From contig PLXP01000163.1 in the NCBI GenBank assembly GCA_003151435.1, forward strand, positions 1 through 50,588: a stretch of 50,588 bases of DNA. Direction: 5' to 3'. The DNA comes from Acidobacteriaceae bacterium. GTDB lineage: Bacteria > Acidobacteriota > Terriglobia > Terriglobales > Acidobacteriaceae. This document shows, piece by piece, positions 1 through 8,857 of this stretch. The position numbers and the translations under genes are program-made. The number at the start of each line of letters is the position of its first letter. Position 1 is the stretch's first letter. The notes below the pieces were generated by a model. That model was not told the DNA's origin. It did not search any database and saw only the letters and a list, made by a program, of their open reading frames with translations.

Positions 1-185
1 TTCCGGACTGAATGTTAGCTTCTAGGGAAATTCGGGGCCGGTCAATTTGCACTCGGCAGAGTCCTCAAGAACCACAGGGAACCACAACTCAACGAGCAAA
101 ATCCCTTCTGACTGTAGATGCTTTTGTAGATGGCGGTGCATCCTGGATTGAGTGGAAGACCCAATATTGACGCGCCTTCCAGGAC

Positions 186-216
186 TAGAGCACCTGGGCC
201 AACACCAGAGGGTCGG
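186..216 (+). pseudogene. tRNA-like remnant, opposite orientation to tRNA-Pro
   Basis: Two 12-nt blocks match the tRNA-Pro gene next door in the same register. TAGAGCACCTGG (186-197) is identical to the D-arm/anticodon-stem part, and CCAGAGGGTCGG (205-216) differs from the anticodon-stem/variable part at one base. They are separated by 7 nt, exactly an anticodon-loop length, but the loop here lacks the conserved U33. No acceptor stem or T-loop is recognisable, so this is a decayed fragment and not a working tRNA. It lies on the opposite strand to the intact gene. The rest of 1-246 holds nothing else I can support. Confidence 0.5.
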
Positions 217-246
217 GCCTACCCGCCTGCAAGTTGTTGATTTTGA

Positions 247-323
247 TGGTCGGGGAGAGAGGATTCGAACCTCCGACCCCCTGGTCCCGAACCAGGTGCT
301 CTACCAGGCTGAGCCACTCCCCG
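247..323 (-). tRNA. tRNA-Pro (anticodon CGG)
   Basis: Read on the minus strand, a full cloverleaf is visible. The acceptor CGGGGAG (317-323) pairs with CTCCCCG (251-257). The D-arm contains CAGCCTGGTAGAG. The anticodon stem CCTGG/CCAGG encloses the loop TTCGGGA, giving anticodon CGG (proline). The T-loop is TTCGAAT. The discriminator A is followed by an encoded CCA (247-249). Confidence 0.97.
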
Positions 324-491
324 AACACGCGTTGCGGATGCGTATCGCCGGGCGCGGCCTGGTGCGTTATTCCCTTTGATGCGCTTGGATCAGTGTAGCA
401 GAATCCCTCGGAGAATGGGTGCGGGCCGCTTCGCGGGCCGGTCTGATTTCAGGCCGTGTCGACAGCAGCGTCAACACGGCCCGGCAAAACA

Positions 492-2273
492 TTACTTCTT
501 CTCTTCCGTCGGCATGGCGCCCGGAAATATCCCCTGCAGCGGCTCGCGCAGTTTCTGCTCCAGTTCCGGATTCGGCAAGGGCTTGCGCGGCATCATCTGG
601 TCGCGCTGTGCCGCGTTGTACACGAAAATCGCCTCCACCGTGGCAATCTGCTTCAGATCGGAGGCTTGCAGCCGCTCCACCACATCCTCGTTCGAGTGGT
701 GCGTGCGGCTCTCGTAGTCCAGCATGTCCTGGATGAACTGGAAGCCCGGAATCCCCACCGCATCGAAGCTCAGGTGGTCGGTTCCCCCCGTGTTCCGCAG
801 CGTGATTGTGGACACGCCAAGATCCCTCAGCGGAGCAATCCACTGTGCAAAGATGGGCGCAATGGCCCCGTTGCCCTGCGTGTAGATGCCCCGAATCTTC
901 CCGGTGCCGTTATCCACGTTGAAGTACGCGGAGATGAGCTTCTGCTCCGGTTTCACCTCCAGCTGCCCCACGGCTCTGCGCAGGAACTCCGGCAGCGCCA
1001 CCTGGTCGGGTTCAGTGGAGAGCTTGGCCGACCCAAAATGCTGGGTTACATAGCCCTTTGAGCCGAACAGCCCCTGCTCTTCGCCCGTCCACAGCGCAAT
1101 GCGAATGGTGCGGCGCGGCTTCACGTCCAGCGCCTTCAGGATGCGCACCGCCTCCATCGCCACGATGGTGCCTGCACCATTATCGGTAGCGCCGGTGCCG
1201 GCAATCCAGCTATCCAGGTGGCCGCCCAGCATCACGACCTGCTCCTTCAAGTTCGGATCGGTGCCCGGAATCTCGGCGACTGTGTCAAAGCCATGATCGT
1301 GCTCGCCGGTCACCTTGCTCTCGACATCGATCTCCACACTCACCGGCACGTGCGCCTGCGTCAACCGGTAGAGACGCCCGTAGCTCTCGATGGCCGCCAC
1401 CACAACCGGAATCTTGACGCGCTTGTCCGCAACATACGGAGTGCGGCCAAGCGTGGCGCCGTTGTCGTCAAAGAGTGTGCCACCTGAACCGGCGCCGTTC
1501 TTGCCATCGCGGCTGGGTTCAATCACCACGGCCACTTTCTCGTCCGCGAAGAACTGCGCCACCTTGTCGACCAGCCGCAAGCGATCCACATAGGCCTTTA
1601 TGCGCGCCTGCATCTCCGGAGCTACACCGCCCGCGCCGGCGTTCACCGGAAACTCGGCGATCTCCTCCAGTTCCTTCTCGGTGTATCGCTCAAACAGGGC
1701 CTTTTCCACCGGAGGCACATCGCGCATGGCGCCATAGAGCACCACTTTACCGGCCAGCTTGCCCTTGTACTGATCGAGGTCCTTCTCTTCCTTGATGTTC
1801 ACGAAAACGACATCGCCCGTAACAGGTCCGGCAGTCGAGGGCGACCACGGCGTCGCCTGCACAATCAGCACCGCGGTATCCGGCGTGACCATGCGCGCCC
1901 AGGTGTTCAACTGCTGCCAGCCCATGCCGAACTCGCCCCAGTCTTCAAGGTGCGCATTCTCCAGGCCTATTTTGGTCAGCGTATCCCGCGTCCACTCATT
2001 GGCCTTTTTCGCGTTGGGAGAGCCCGTGAGCCGCGGCCCGATGCCATCCATCAGCGCGGAGGCGAATTCCATCACGTGCGAGTGATTCAACCCCTCGTCG
2101 CGAATGCGCTGGTACATATTCAAGTCCAGCGTTTCGGTGGCCGGTTGAACCTCGGCATAAGGATCGGTGGCCGCAGGCGCCTTCGCGGCAGGCTTGGGCT
2201 TCTCGGCCGCGAACAAGGTCACAGCCGCAATCAGGACGATCGCAGGGATAAGGCGGGTGGACTTCACTGGCAT
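492..2273 (-). CDS. exported M28-family zinc peptidase with PA domain
   Basis: A 593-residue exported aminopeptidase/carboxypeptidase Q-like enzyme of family M28. The N-terminus has a signal peptide ending near an alanine-rich stretch. A protease-associated (PA)-type insert lies around residues 150-300. The co-catalytic zinc site is visible as His352 (GGHLDSW), Asp364 (TDNGAG), Glu398-Glu399 (GEEQGLFGS, the first Glu being the expected general base) and His500 (GTDHLSFD). It probably trims peptides in the periplasm or outside the cell. It stands alone, divergent from the VWFA-related gene, with a GGAG-type ribosome site just upstream. The family is secure; the substrate is not known. Confidence 0.9.
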   Translation of the reverse strand: MPVKSTRLIPAIVLIAAVTLFAAEKPKPAAKAPAATDPYAEVQPATETLDLNMYQRIRDEGLNHSHVMEFASALMDGIGPRLTGSPNAKKANEWTRDTLTKIGLENAHLEDWGEFGMGWQQLNTWARMVTPDTAVLIVQATPWSPSTAGPVTGDVVFVNIKEEKDLDQYKGKLAGKVVLYGAMRDVPPVEKALFERYTEKELEEIAEFPVNAGAGGVAPEMQARIKAYVDRLRLVDKVAQFFADEKVAVVIEPSRDGKNGAGSGGTLFDDNGATLGRTPYVADKRVKIPVVVAAIESYGRLYRLTQAHVPVSVEIDVESKVTGEHDHGFDTVAEIPGTDPNLKEQVVMLGGHLDSWIAGTGATDNGAGTIVAMEAVRILKALDVKPRRTIRIALWTGEEQGLFGSKGYVTQHFGSAKLSTEPDQVALPEFLRRAVGQLEVKPEQKLISAYFNVDNGTGKIRGIYTQGNGAIAPIFAQWIAPLRDLGVSTITLRNTGGTDHLSFDAVGIPGFQFIQDMLDYESRTHHSNEDVVERLQASDLKQIATVEAIFVYNAAQRDQMMPRKPLPNPELEQKLREPLQGIFPGAMPTEEKK

Positions 2274-2494
2274 AAGAGTTGGCTCCGGTGTGGGGGTGTG
2301 TTCCGCTGCAGGAATTGTAGGCTATTTCTTCCGGCCGCCCGCTATTTCCTGTCCGTCGCTCAGCTCCGCCGGTCCCGGCGGACTACAATGGGAGCACTTT
2401 TCAGCAACCTCGACTTCGTTCGTTGAACCAGCGGAATCCCCGTTGTGTTCACGAGGTTCTCACTTGAATCGATATCACCTCGTCAGGAGGTTCC

Positions 2495-4333
2495 ATGCGC
2501 CTTCTTTCTATCGCTTCTTCAGTCGTTGGCTTGCGCCAGAGTCGCAGGCCCATCGTGTCCACCACCTTCCTCGCAATTCTCCTTACGATGGCCTTGGGCA
2601 CTCCTCGAACCGCGATCTCTCAGGACACCGTCCCCATGGGATCTCCGATGGTGCTTCTGCATAGCGAAACCAACCGAGTGCTGGTCGATATCTCGGTGAC
2701 CAACAAGGGTCAGCCCGTCCGCGGAATCGAGAAGAGCCGTTTCCACATCTTTGAGGACGGCAAGGAGCAGCCTGTCCTCTCCTTCGAGGAGCAGAAACTC
2801 GGAATCACCGCGCCCGTCGCCCCGCACGCCGCCCTGCCTCCCAACGTCTATAACAATGCGCCACAGTACCCGCCCGCGACAGCGGTCAACGTGCTGCTGC
2901 TCGACGGCCTCAACACACCCGTTCAAGATCAAATGCAGGTGCGGAAGCAGATGATCGCCTACCTCGGCAAGATTGCGCCGGGTACGCCCTTGGTGCTCTT
3001 CACACTGTCGTCCCGGTTGCGGTTGGTGCAGGGCTTTACCCAGGATCCCACTGCCATCGTGAAGGCCGTCAACAATCCCCAGGAAGCGGCAGGGCCATCC
3101 CCGGTGATGGACACCACAATGGAAGAGGTAAGTCCCTCAAAAGAAATGATTGCAGCAGGCGCGTTGGCTCGCGTCGCTGAGATGATGCGGCAATTCGAAG
3201 CGGAGAACTCCTCCTTCAAAACCGACATGCGGATGACCATCACTCTGCAGGCTCTGCGCGAACTGGCTCGCTATCTCGGCGGTATCCCGGGTCGCAAAAA
3301 CCTGATCTGGTTCTCCGGATCGTTCCCGGTCTCCATCATTCCCGACCCGAACGCGCTAATGTTGCCCGATCCTTCCTCGGTCATGCGCGTCTATGAACCG
3401 CAAATTCGCGCGGCCACGGCGATGCTGGCCTCTGCCCGCGTGGCCATGTATCCCATCGATGCGCGCGGACTGCTTGGCCTCTCCATCCTCTCGGCTGAAA
3501 AACACAGATTCTCGAATGAACTCAGCCCTAATGGCAATGGCCAACTCGAAAACCTGGGCGCGGCGACAGGCCAGTTTGTCAGTGACATCGCCAGTGATCA
3601 TGAGACCATGCGGCAGGTTGCGCGTGAAACCGGCGGGCGCGCCTACATCAACACCAACGACTTCGGAGAGTCGATCGCACAGGCCCTCGCCGATGGCGCG
3701 CATTACTACACCGTCAGTTATGCGCCTCCGTCCAAGTTGAAAGACGGCACTTATCACCACATCAAAGTTGAGATAGACGGCGGGTCCTATTCTCTTTCCT
3801 ATCGCGGAGGCTATTTTGCAGAAGAGGCCAAAAAGCCCGCCAACGCCCCGGAAAACACCCTGATTATGGAAGCGACCCAGTTCGGCGCGCCTCCGGCAAC
3901 GCAGGTCCTGTTCGAATCCCGTGTATTGCCCGCCGACGCGCCCGACATCGTGGCCGGCCCGAAGCTCGCCGATGGACCCGCCGGCAGTCTGGCCGCCAAC
4001 CTCAAGCCGCCCGTCAAGCGCTACGTAGTCGACTCTCTCGTCAACACCCGCACTCTCGCCTGCGACGCCGATCCCAAGGGCACGCGGCAATGTCAGTTGG
4101 AGGTGACGCTGGTAGGCTACGCTGCCGATGGAAAGCGCTTGAACTTTGCCGATCGCGGCCTGACCCTCAAGCTCTCGCCCGAACTCTATCAGCGCCGGCT
4201 TGAAACCGGAATTCCACTTCGCACGGTGATCGATCTGCCCTCGGGAAAGATCTTCCTGCACATTGCCGTTCGCGATGTCGCCGGTTCCCACATAGGATCG
4301 ACGGAAATTCCACTGCAAATCGCGGGGAAGTGA
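2495..4333 (+). CDS. secreted VWFA-related acidobacterial domain protein
   Basis: A 612-residue exported protein with the von Willebrand factor A-like domain typical of Acidobacteriota (the TIGR03436 type). After a signal-like N-terminus comes a beta-rich segment (ISVTNKGQPVRGIEKSRF). The VWA core begins at VNVLLLDGLNTP (residues 132-142); Asp137 is the first position of a degenerate metal-binding motif. The segment YLGGIPGRKNLIWFSGSFP is a hallmark of this family. The start is well set by AGGAGG about 7 nt upstream. The role is unknown; such proteins are numerous in acidobacteria and are thought to act in surface or protein-protein interactions. A palindromic repeat and a perfect hairpin follow the stop codon. 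Confidence 0.9.
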   Translation: MRLLSIASSVVGLRQSRRPIVSTTFLAILLTMALGTPRTAISQDTVPMGSPMVLLHSETNRVLVDISVTNKGQPVRGIEKSRFHIFEDGKEQPVLSFEEQKLGITAPVAPHAALPPNVYNNAPQYPPATAVNVLLLDGLNTPVQDQMQVRKQMIAYLGKIAPGTPLVLFTLSSRLRLVQGFTQDPTAIVKAVNNPQEAAGPSPVMDTTMEEVSPSKEMIAAGALARVAEMMRQFEAENSSFKTDMRMTITLQALRELARYLGGIPGRKNLIWFSGSFPVSIIPDPNALMLPDPSSVMRVYEPQIRAATAMLASARVAMYPIDARGLLGLSILSAEKHRFSNELSPNGNGQLENLGAATGQFVSDIASDHETMRQVARETGGRAYINTNDFGESIAQALADGAHYYTVSYAPPSKLKDGTYHHIKVEIDGGSYSLSYRGGYFAEEAKKPANAPENTLIMEATQFGAPPATQVLFESRVLPADAPDIVAGPKLADGPAGSLAANLKPPVKRYVVDSLVNTRTLACDADPKGTRQCQLEVTLVGYAADGKRLNFADRGLTLKLSPELYQRRLETGIPLRTVIDLPSGKIFLHIAVRDVAGSHIGSTEIPLQIAGK

Positions 4334-4364
4334 CCTGCGCAGCGCCGAAGCAGCCAATCACTTC

Positions 4365-4409
4365 GGGTGCCCATCCTCTTCGGCTTTTTCGAAAAGGATG
4401 GGATACTAC
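4365..4409. repeat. intergenic palindromic repeat, copy 1
   Basis: An imperfect palindrome: GGGTGCCCATCC is answered by AAGGATGGGATAC, with a short T-rich loop. The same consensus (GTGCCCCA-CC...GG-TGGGA-CCAC) recurs at 38531-38583 and 43050-43096. It lies between the convergent VWFA-related and amidase genes. Confidence 0.75.
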
Positions 4410-4421
4410 AAACTCAACCGT

Positions 4422-4459
4422 GGATGCCCCAGGTCTCAGAAGCGAGACCTGGGGCATCC
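4422..4459. terminator. perfect 16-bp hairpin between convergent genes
   Basis: GGATGCCCCAGGTCTC (4422-4437) and its exact reverse complement (4444-4459) enclose a 6-nt loop, followed by GTTTC. There is no long U tract in either direction, but its position between two convergent 3' ends fits a bidirectional terminator or mRNA 3'-end stabiliser. Confidence 0.6.
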
Positions 4460-4483
4460 GTTTCGATGACAGCCTCGAACTAT

Positions 4484-6289
4484 TTAGAACCCTGGCGGGT
4501 GTTCTGCAGCGACGGCGAAAGCGGCTTCAAGAGCCATGCCCGCCTGCGCCAGCGTGCCTTCGTCGAACAGGCGGCCGATGAGCGTAACCCCATGCGGCAC
4601 GCGGCGGGGCGGCGAGAACTTTGGCAACGGATGTTTCGGGTCGGGCGCCCAATCGCTGCGCGCTTCCGACACTTCAACAAATCCGGCGCGCATGGTGAGC
4701 GATGGATGGCCGGTGAAGTTGGTGATGACCAGCATTTCATCGCGCAACGAGGGCACCAACAGCAAATCCACTTGCGAAAACACGCGCACCATCTCCTCCG
4801 CCACCTTGCGGCGGAACCGATCCGTCTGCACGAAATCGACCGCTGACAAGAATCTCGATTGGCGAAACACATTGGGCCATGCGTCCGGGACCTGGGCCTT
4901 CAACTCGTCCACCTTGTGGCTCAATGTCAATTCCTCAAACGCTGCCGCACCTTCGGCAAACAGGATGAGATTGAGCGAGTCGTAAGGCCAGTCGGGAATG
5001 GAGACTTCGACAGCCTTCATGCCGAGTTTCTTCACAGTTTCGAGTGCTGCGCGGTCCACATCGGTCGCGGGGCTCTCTTTCATCCATGCTGGGAAATAGC
5101 CAACGCGAAGCCCTGCAACGCTTGCGCCGGAATGGAACGAGAGCGTGCTGGGAACGCTGGCCAGGTCGCCGGGATCGGGGCCTGTAATCGCGTTCAGCAC
5201 CAGCACGGTGTCTTCCACGCACCGTGCCATGGGCCCGAGTTTGTCGAGCGACCAGCAGAGCGTCATTGCTCCAGTGCGCGGCACGCGGCCATAGGTGGGT
5301 CGCAGGCCCGTGACCCCGCAGCGCATGGACGGACTCACGATGCTGCCGCCAGTTTCGCTGCCGATGGCAAAGCCCACAAGCCCCGCCGCAGTGGCCGAGC
5401 CGGGGCCTGCGCTCGAACCGGAAGAGCCTTCCTCAAGCAGCCAGGGATTCATGGTCTGGCCGCCGAACCAGATGTCGTTGAGAGCCAGCGCGCCCAGACT
5501 CAGCTTGGCGATGAGCACGGCGCCTGCGGCATTGAGGCGCGCAACTACCGCGCTGTCCTGTTTGGGAACGCGGTTGCGGTAAGGCTCCGCGCCGTACGTT
5601 GTGGGAATGCCCGCGGTGTCGAGAAGATCTTTCGCGCCCCATGGAATGCCGTGCAGCGGACCGCGATAGTGACCCGCCGCAATCTCAGCATCGGCGCGGC
5701 GCGCCTGCTCAAGCGCGTGGTCGCGCGTGAGCGTGATGATGCAATGCAGCTTGGGATCGAAGCGCTCGATGCGGCGAAGATAAATCCCGGTCAGGCGCTC
5801 GGAAGTGAGGTCACGGCTCTCGATCCAGCGGGAGAGCTGGGCTACGGGGGCGAAGGCGATCTCTTCCTCGCTTGCCGGCAGCGGCTTTGCGGAGGCGGCG
5901 CTGCGAACAAAACCAGGGGCGTGCGACTTTCCGTTTCTTGCGGTGACGATGCCGGGCAGCGACGGATTCCATTGCGTGGCCGGGGCCAGCGTGGGCTCTA
6001 ACTCCAATTTGCGCGGGCCCACGCGGAGTTCATACGAGGGCGCCATCTGCATTCGCCAGTTGCTCGCGGCCTGCGCGCGATCCGCGACCGTCATCTCCAC
6101 CTGCACCAGCTTCTCCGCCTCGGCAAAGGTGGCTGCGGAAACCTCGGGGCCGACAGCAGGCGCGGTGCCAAAGGCCGGCGGTGCGCCGGGCGTAGACGGC
6201 TGGTTCTGTGGCGGAGCCTGGGCGTCGAGCGCGGCGGCCAGAACCGCCAGCGAACTGCAGGTCAGGAACTCTCTGCGAGATGCGGACAT
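4484..6289 (-). CDS. exported amidase (amidase signature family)
   Basis: A 601-residue amidase-signature enzyme related to GatA and aryl/acyl amidases. The Ser-cisSer-Lys triad is visible: Lys220 (GAKDLLDTAG), cis-Ser292 (GSSGSSAG) and nucleophile Ser316 (GSETGGSIVSP). The spacing of 24 between the serines is the family norm. The N-terminus (SRREFLTCSSLAVLAAALDA) looks like a Tat signal with a slightly weak twin-arginine box. About 130 residues separate the signal from the amidase core. The gene lies 68 bp downstream of the S9 peptidase on the same strand and may share its transcript. The export signal and the lack of gatB/gatC nearby argue against a role in tRNA amidation. The substrate is unknown. 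Confidence 0.9.
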   Translation of the reverse strand: MSASRREFLTCSSLAVLAAALDAQAPPQNQPSTPGAPPAFGTAPAVGPEVSAATFAEAEKLVQVEMTVADRAQAASNWRMQMAPSYELRVGPRKLELEPTLAPATQWNPSLPGIVTARNGKSHAPGFVRSAASAKPLPASEEEIAFAPVAQLSRWIESRDLTSERLTGIYLRRIERFDPKLHCIITLTRDHALEQARRADAEIAAGHYRGPLHGIPWGAKDLLDTAGIPTTYGAEPYRNRVPKQDSAVVARLNAAGAVLIAKLSLGALALNDIWFGGQTMNPWLLEEGSSGSSAGPGSATAAGLVGFAIGSETGGSIVSPSMRCGVTGLRPTYGRVPRTGAMTLCWSLDKLGPMARCVEDTVLVLNAITGPDPGDLASVPSTLSFHSGASVAGLRVGYFPAWMKESPATDVDRAALETVKKLGMKAVEVSIPDWPYDSLNLILFAEGAAAFEELTLSHKVDELKAQVPDAWPNVFRQSRFLSAVDFVQTDRFRRKVAEEMVRVFSQVDLLLVPSLRDEMLVITNFTGHPSLTMRAGFVEVSEARSDWAPDPKHPLPKFSPPRRVPHGVTLIGRLFDEGTLAQAGMALEAAFAVAAEHPPGF

Positions 6290-6357
6290 CGTGCTTCCCT
6301 CGTGTGAACCCGTGTTGGATCGATCAGGCCGGCCCGAAAGGATCGAGAAAGATGAAA

Positions 6358-8646
6358 TTACCTCGCGATGCCGCCGGGAGGGACGTGTTCTTCAACGTAG
6401 CGGGCCAGATGGTCGAAGACGTGAAATGAAGCCCCGGCACCCTCGCATAGGCAGTGGCTGCGGTTGGGGTAATCCATAAAGTCGAACGGCTTGCCCAGCT
6501 GTACCAGCTTGTTGATCAGCAATTCCGTCCCCTGGAAATGAACGTTGTCGTCGCCTGAGCCGTGCACCACGAGCAGGTGCCCGGCGAGGCCCTCGGCGAA
6601 GTTGATGGGCGAGCCGTCGTGGTAGCCCTGCTTGTTCTGTTCGGGCAGACCCATGTAGCGCTCCTGGTAGATAGTGTCGTAGTGGCTCTCGTCGGCCACG
6701 GGAGACATGGCGATCCCGGTGGAGTAAACGCCAGGGTAGCGGAACATCATGTTGAGCGTATTCGATCCGCCGCCGCTATGTCCCCAGATTGCCATGCGCG
6801 AAGTGTCGATGTAACTGCGTTCGCGTGCCAGCGCCTGGATAGCCTGCGACTGCTGTGCGGATGAGAGCACGCCCACGGCGCCGTAGACGCTTCTGCGCCA
6901 GGCGCGGCCCTTGGGTGCGGGTGTCCCCTGGTTATCGAAACTGAGAATGAGATAGCCCTGCTGGGCGAGTATGGCGTGGAACAGCCCGGATGCGCCTTGC
7001 CAGTTGTCGCGTACGGTGGCGCCAGCGGGCTCGCCATAGATATACGTCACTACGGGGTACTTCTTCGCGGGGTCGAAATCGGGGGGCTTGATCATCCACC
7101 CGTCGAGTGTGACCCCGTCCGCCACCTGCACCTTGAAGAACTCCGGCTGAGAAGGCACCAGCGTTTTGACCTTTTTCGCTAGCTCTTCATTGCTGACCAG
7201 CGTGCGTATGGCCTTGTGATCGGGGAGACTTACGATTTCGATTTTTGGCGGTGTGGAGAACGTGCTGAAGTGATGCACAGCGAAACGTGCGTTGGGTGCG
7301 ATGTCGTAGTCGTTTGTGCCCGTCATATCTGCAGGCGTGACACGCTCGGGCGCGCCCTGGCCATCGAGACGAGCCCGGTAAAGGTAATGCCGCACGGGAT
7401 CCTGGGGCGAGGCGGCGAAGTAGAGCCATCCGGATTCGGCATCAACGGCTGCGATGGAAATAACGTCGCCCTCGAAGTTGGTGATCAAGCGGGGCTGGCC
7501 GGTTTTGCGGTTCACGCGATAGGCGTGGCGCCATCCGTCGCGTTCGCTCAGCCACAGAAGATCGGGCTCCTTCGCGCCGGTTTTGCCGATCCAGGAAAGG
7601 GGCACCACATCGACCCACGCCTTATCCGTGTCTTCAAAAAAGACCTTCGCCTCACCGGTCTTCGCATTCGCGAGCATCAGCTGATTCGTATTCTGAAGGC
7701 GGTTTAGATACTCCAGCATCACTTCATCGGAGTTTCCCGCCCACTCCATTTGCGCAATGTAGTGCTGGCGCGGGTCGCCGGGCAGGTTGATCCAGTGTGT
7801 GGGTCCGCCGATTGCGGGCACAACGCCTGCGCGTACCGAGGAATTGGTGGTGCCCGGCTGCGGGTATTTGTACTTCATCGTCACCGGATATTCGGCTTCG
7901 GTGTCATTGATCAGCGTGAACTCGCCCACGCCGGACTGATCGAACTGCCAGTAAGCGATGGACTGGCCGTCAGGACTCCAGCGAAAACAGTTTCGCAAGT
8001 CCAGCTCTTCCTCGTTCACCCAATCGGAGGTGCCGTTGATGATGTCGGCGGACCCATCGGAAGTGAGCTGCGTGATGTTCTCGCTTGCGAGCTCTTCGAC
8101 GTAGAGGTTGTGCTCGCGCACCCATGCCACGCGCGTGCCGTCCGGCGAGAAGGTGGCGAACATCAGCGACGATTCCGGCGCATTGCCGCCCAGCTTCATG
8201 AGCCGGCCCGCTGCCTCATCGAAGACCCAGTAATCGCCTCGAGTGTTCTGCCGCCAGACCTTTTTGGAGTTGGTGAAGATGAGCAGCTTGTTGCGATCGT
8301 TGGACCACGAGTAGTCATCAATGGCGAGTGGCCCTTTGGCGTCTTTTGGCACCAGGCGCGAGGCGGCGATGAGAACGCTGCGCTTACCTGAAGCAGTATC
8401 GTAAGCCACGATGTCCATATCTTTGCCGTTGCCGGCGGGCTCGAGAATGGTGTAGATTTCGCCGTTCTTCTGCCAGGCGAGTTGCACGCTCTTGCTCGTG
8501 TACGCGTGCTTGTTGAAGAGCACATCGAGTTGCTCTCGCAGATTAGGCCGGACAGGCTCGGCAGGTGCGGCGCCAAGATTGGCGGGAGCGCAGGCGAATA
8601 TGCCAATAAGACTGCCGGCCACACAGAGCATCCTGATTTTGAGCAA
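6358..8646 (-). CDS. exported S9 family dipeptidyl-peptidase IV-like enzyme
   Basis: A serine peptidase of about 762 residues: a signal peptide, a DPP-IV-type eight-bladed propeller (to about residue 490) and a C-terminal alpha/beta-hydrolase domain. The catalytic triad is Ser624 (WGHSGGGSN), Asp699 (GSGDDNVHFQ) and His731 (NRSHC). Spacings of 75 and 32 agree with DPP-IV. The acidic pair expected to bind the substrate amino terminus is seen in WVNEEELDLRNC. I place the start at the TTG at 8646, because GGAGG (8654-8658) lies 7 nt upstream. The ATG at 8703 would give an atypical leader, and the ATG at 8631 is too far from the ribosome site. Likely a periplasmic peptide degrader; the amidase gene follows. 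Confidence 0.9.
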   Translation of the reverse strand: MLKIRMLCVAGSLIGIFACAPANLGAAPAEPVRPNLREQLDVLFNKHAYTSKSVQLAWQKNGEIYTILEPAGNGKDMDIVAYDTASGKRSVLIAASRLVPKDAKGPLAIDDYSWSNDRNKLLIFTNSKKVWRQNTRGDYWVFDEAAGRLMKLGGNAPESSLMFATFSPDGTRVAWVREHNLYVEELASENITQLTSDGSADIINGTSDWVNEEELDLRNCFRWSPDGQSIAYWQFDQSGVGEFTLINDTEAEYPVTMKYKYPQPGTTNSSVRAGVVPAIGGPTHWINLPGDPRQHYIAQMEWAGNSDEVMLEYLNRLQNTNQLMLANAKTGEAKVFFEDTDKAWVDVVPLSWIGKTGAKEPDLLWLSERDGWRHAYRVNRKTGQPRLITNFEGDVISIAAVDAESGWLYFAASPQDPVRHYLYRARLDGQGAPERVTPADMTGTNDYDIAPNARFAVHHFSTFSTPPKIEIVSLPDHKAIRTLVSNEELAKKVKTLVPSQPEFFKVQVADGVTLDGWMIKPPDFDPAKKYPVVTYIYGEPAGATVRDNWQGASGLFHAILAQQGYLILSFDNQGTPAPKGRAWRRSVYGAVGVLSSAQQSQAIQALARERSYIDTSRMAIWGHSGGGSNTLNMMFRYPGVYSTGIAMSPVADESHYDTIYQERYMGLPEQNKQGYHDGSPINFAEGLAGHLLVVHGSGDDNVHFQGTELLINKLVQLGKPFDFMDYPNRSHCLCEGAGASFHVFDHLARYVEEHVPPGGIAR

Positions 8647-8857
8647 GCGAACACCTCCGGGAACGCGGGCAAAGCCGCAAGGTAGGACCATGATACCGTC
8701 CACCGATTATAAGCATCAGGACCACGCATCAGCCTGCCTCAGGAGTTCATGCCGAGGCACACACATTATCGTCGCAAGCTGGGCAGAGTCCATTGCCGAA
8801 ACCCACGTCGTCAGCTTAGTATTCCCTCTGAAACCGTTTCCACGAGGAGCCCTGCCC

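Noticed and set aside
247..323. tRNA-Pro as the attachment site of the phage-like block
   Set aside because: The block is more than 44 kb away, with core genes in between, and I saw no second copy of the tRNA 3' end near it.
152..379. A 75-codon plus-strand open frame at the tRNA
   Set aside because: It runs through the tRNA-Pro gene and has no ribosome site or recognisable protein.
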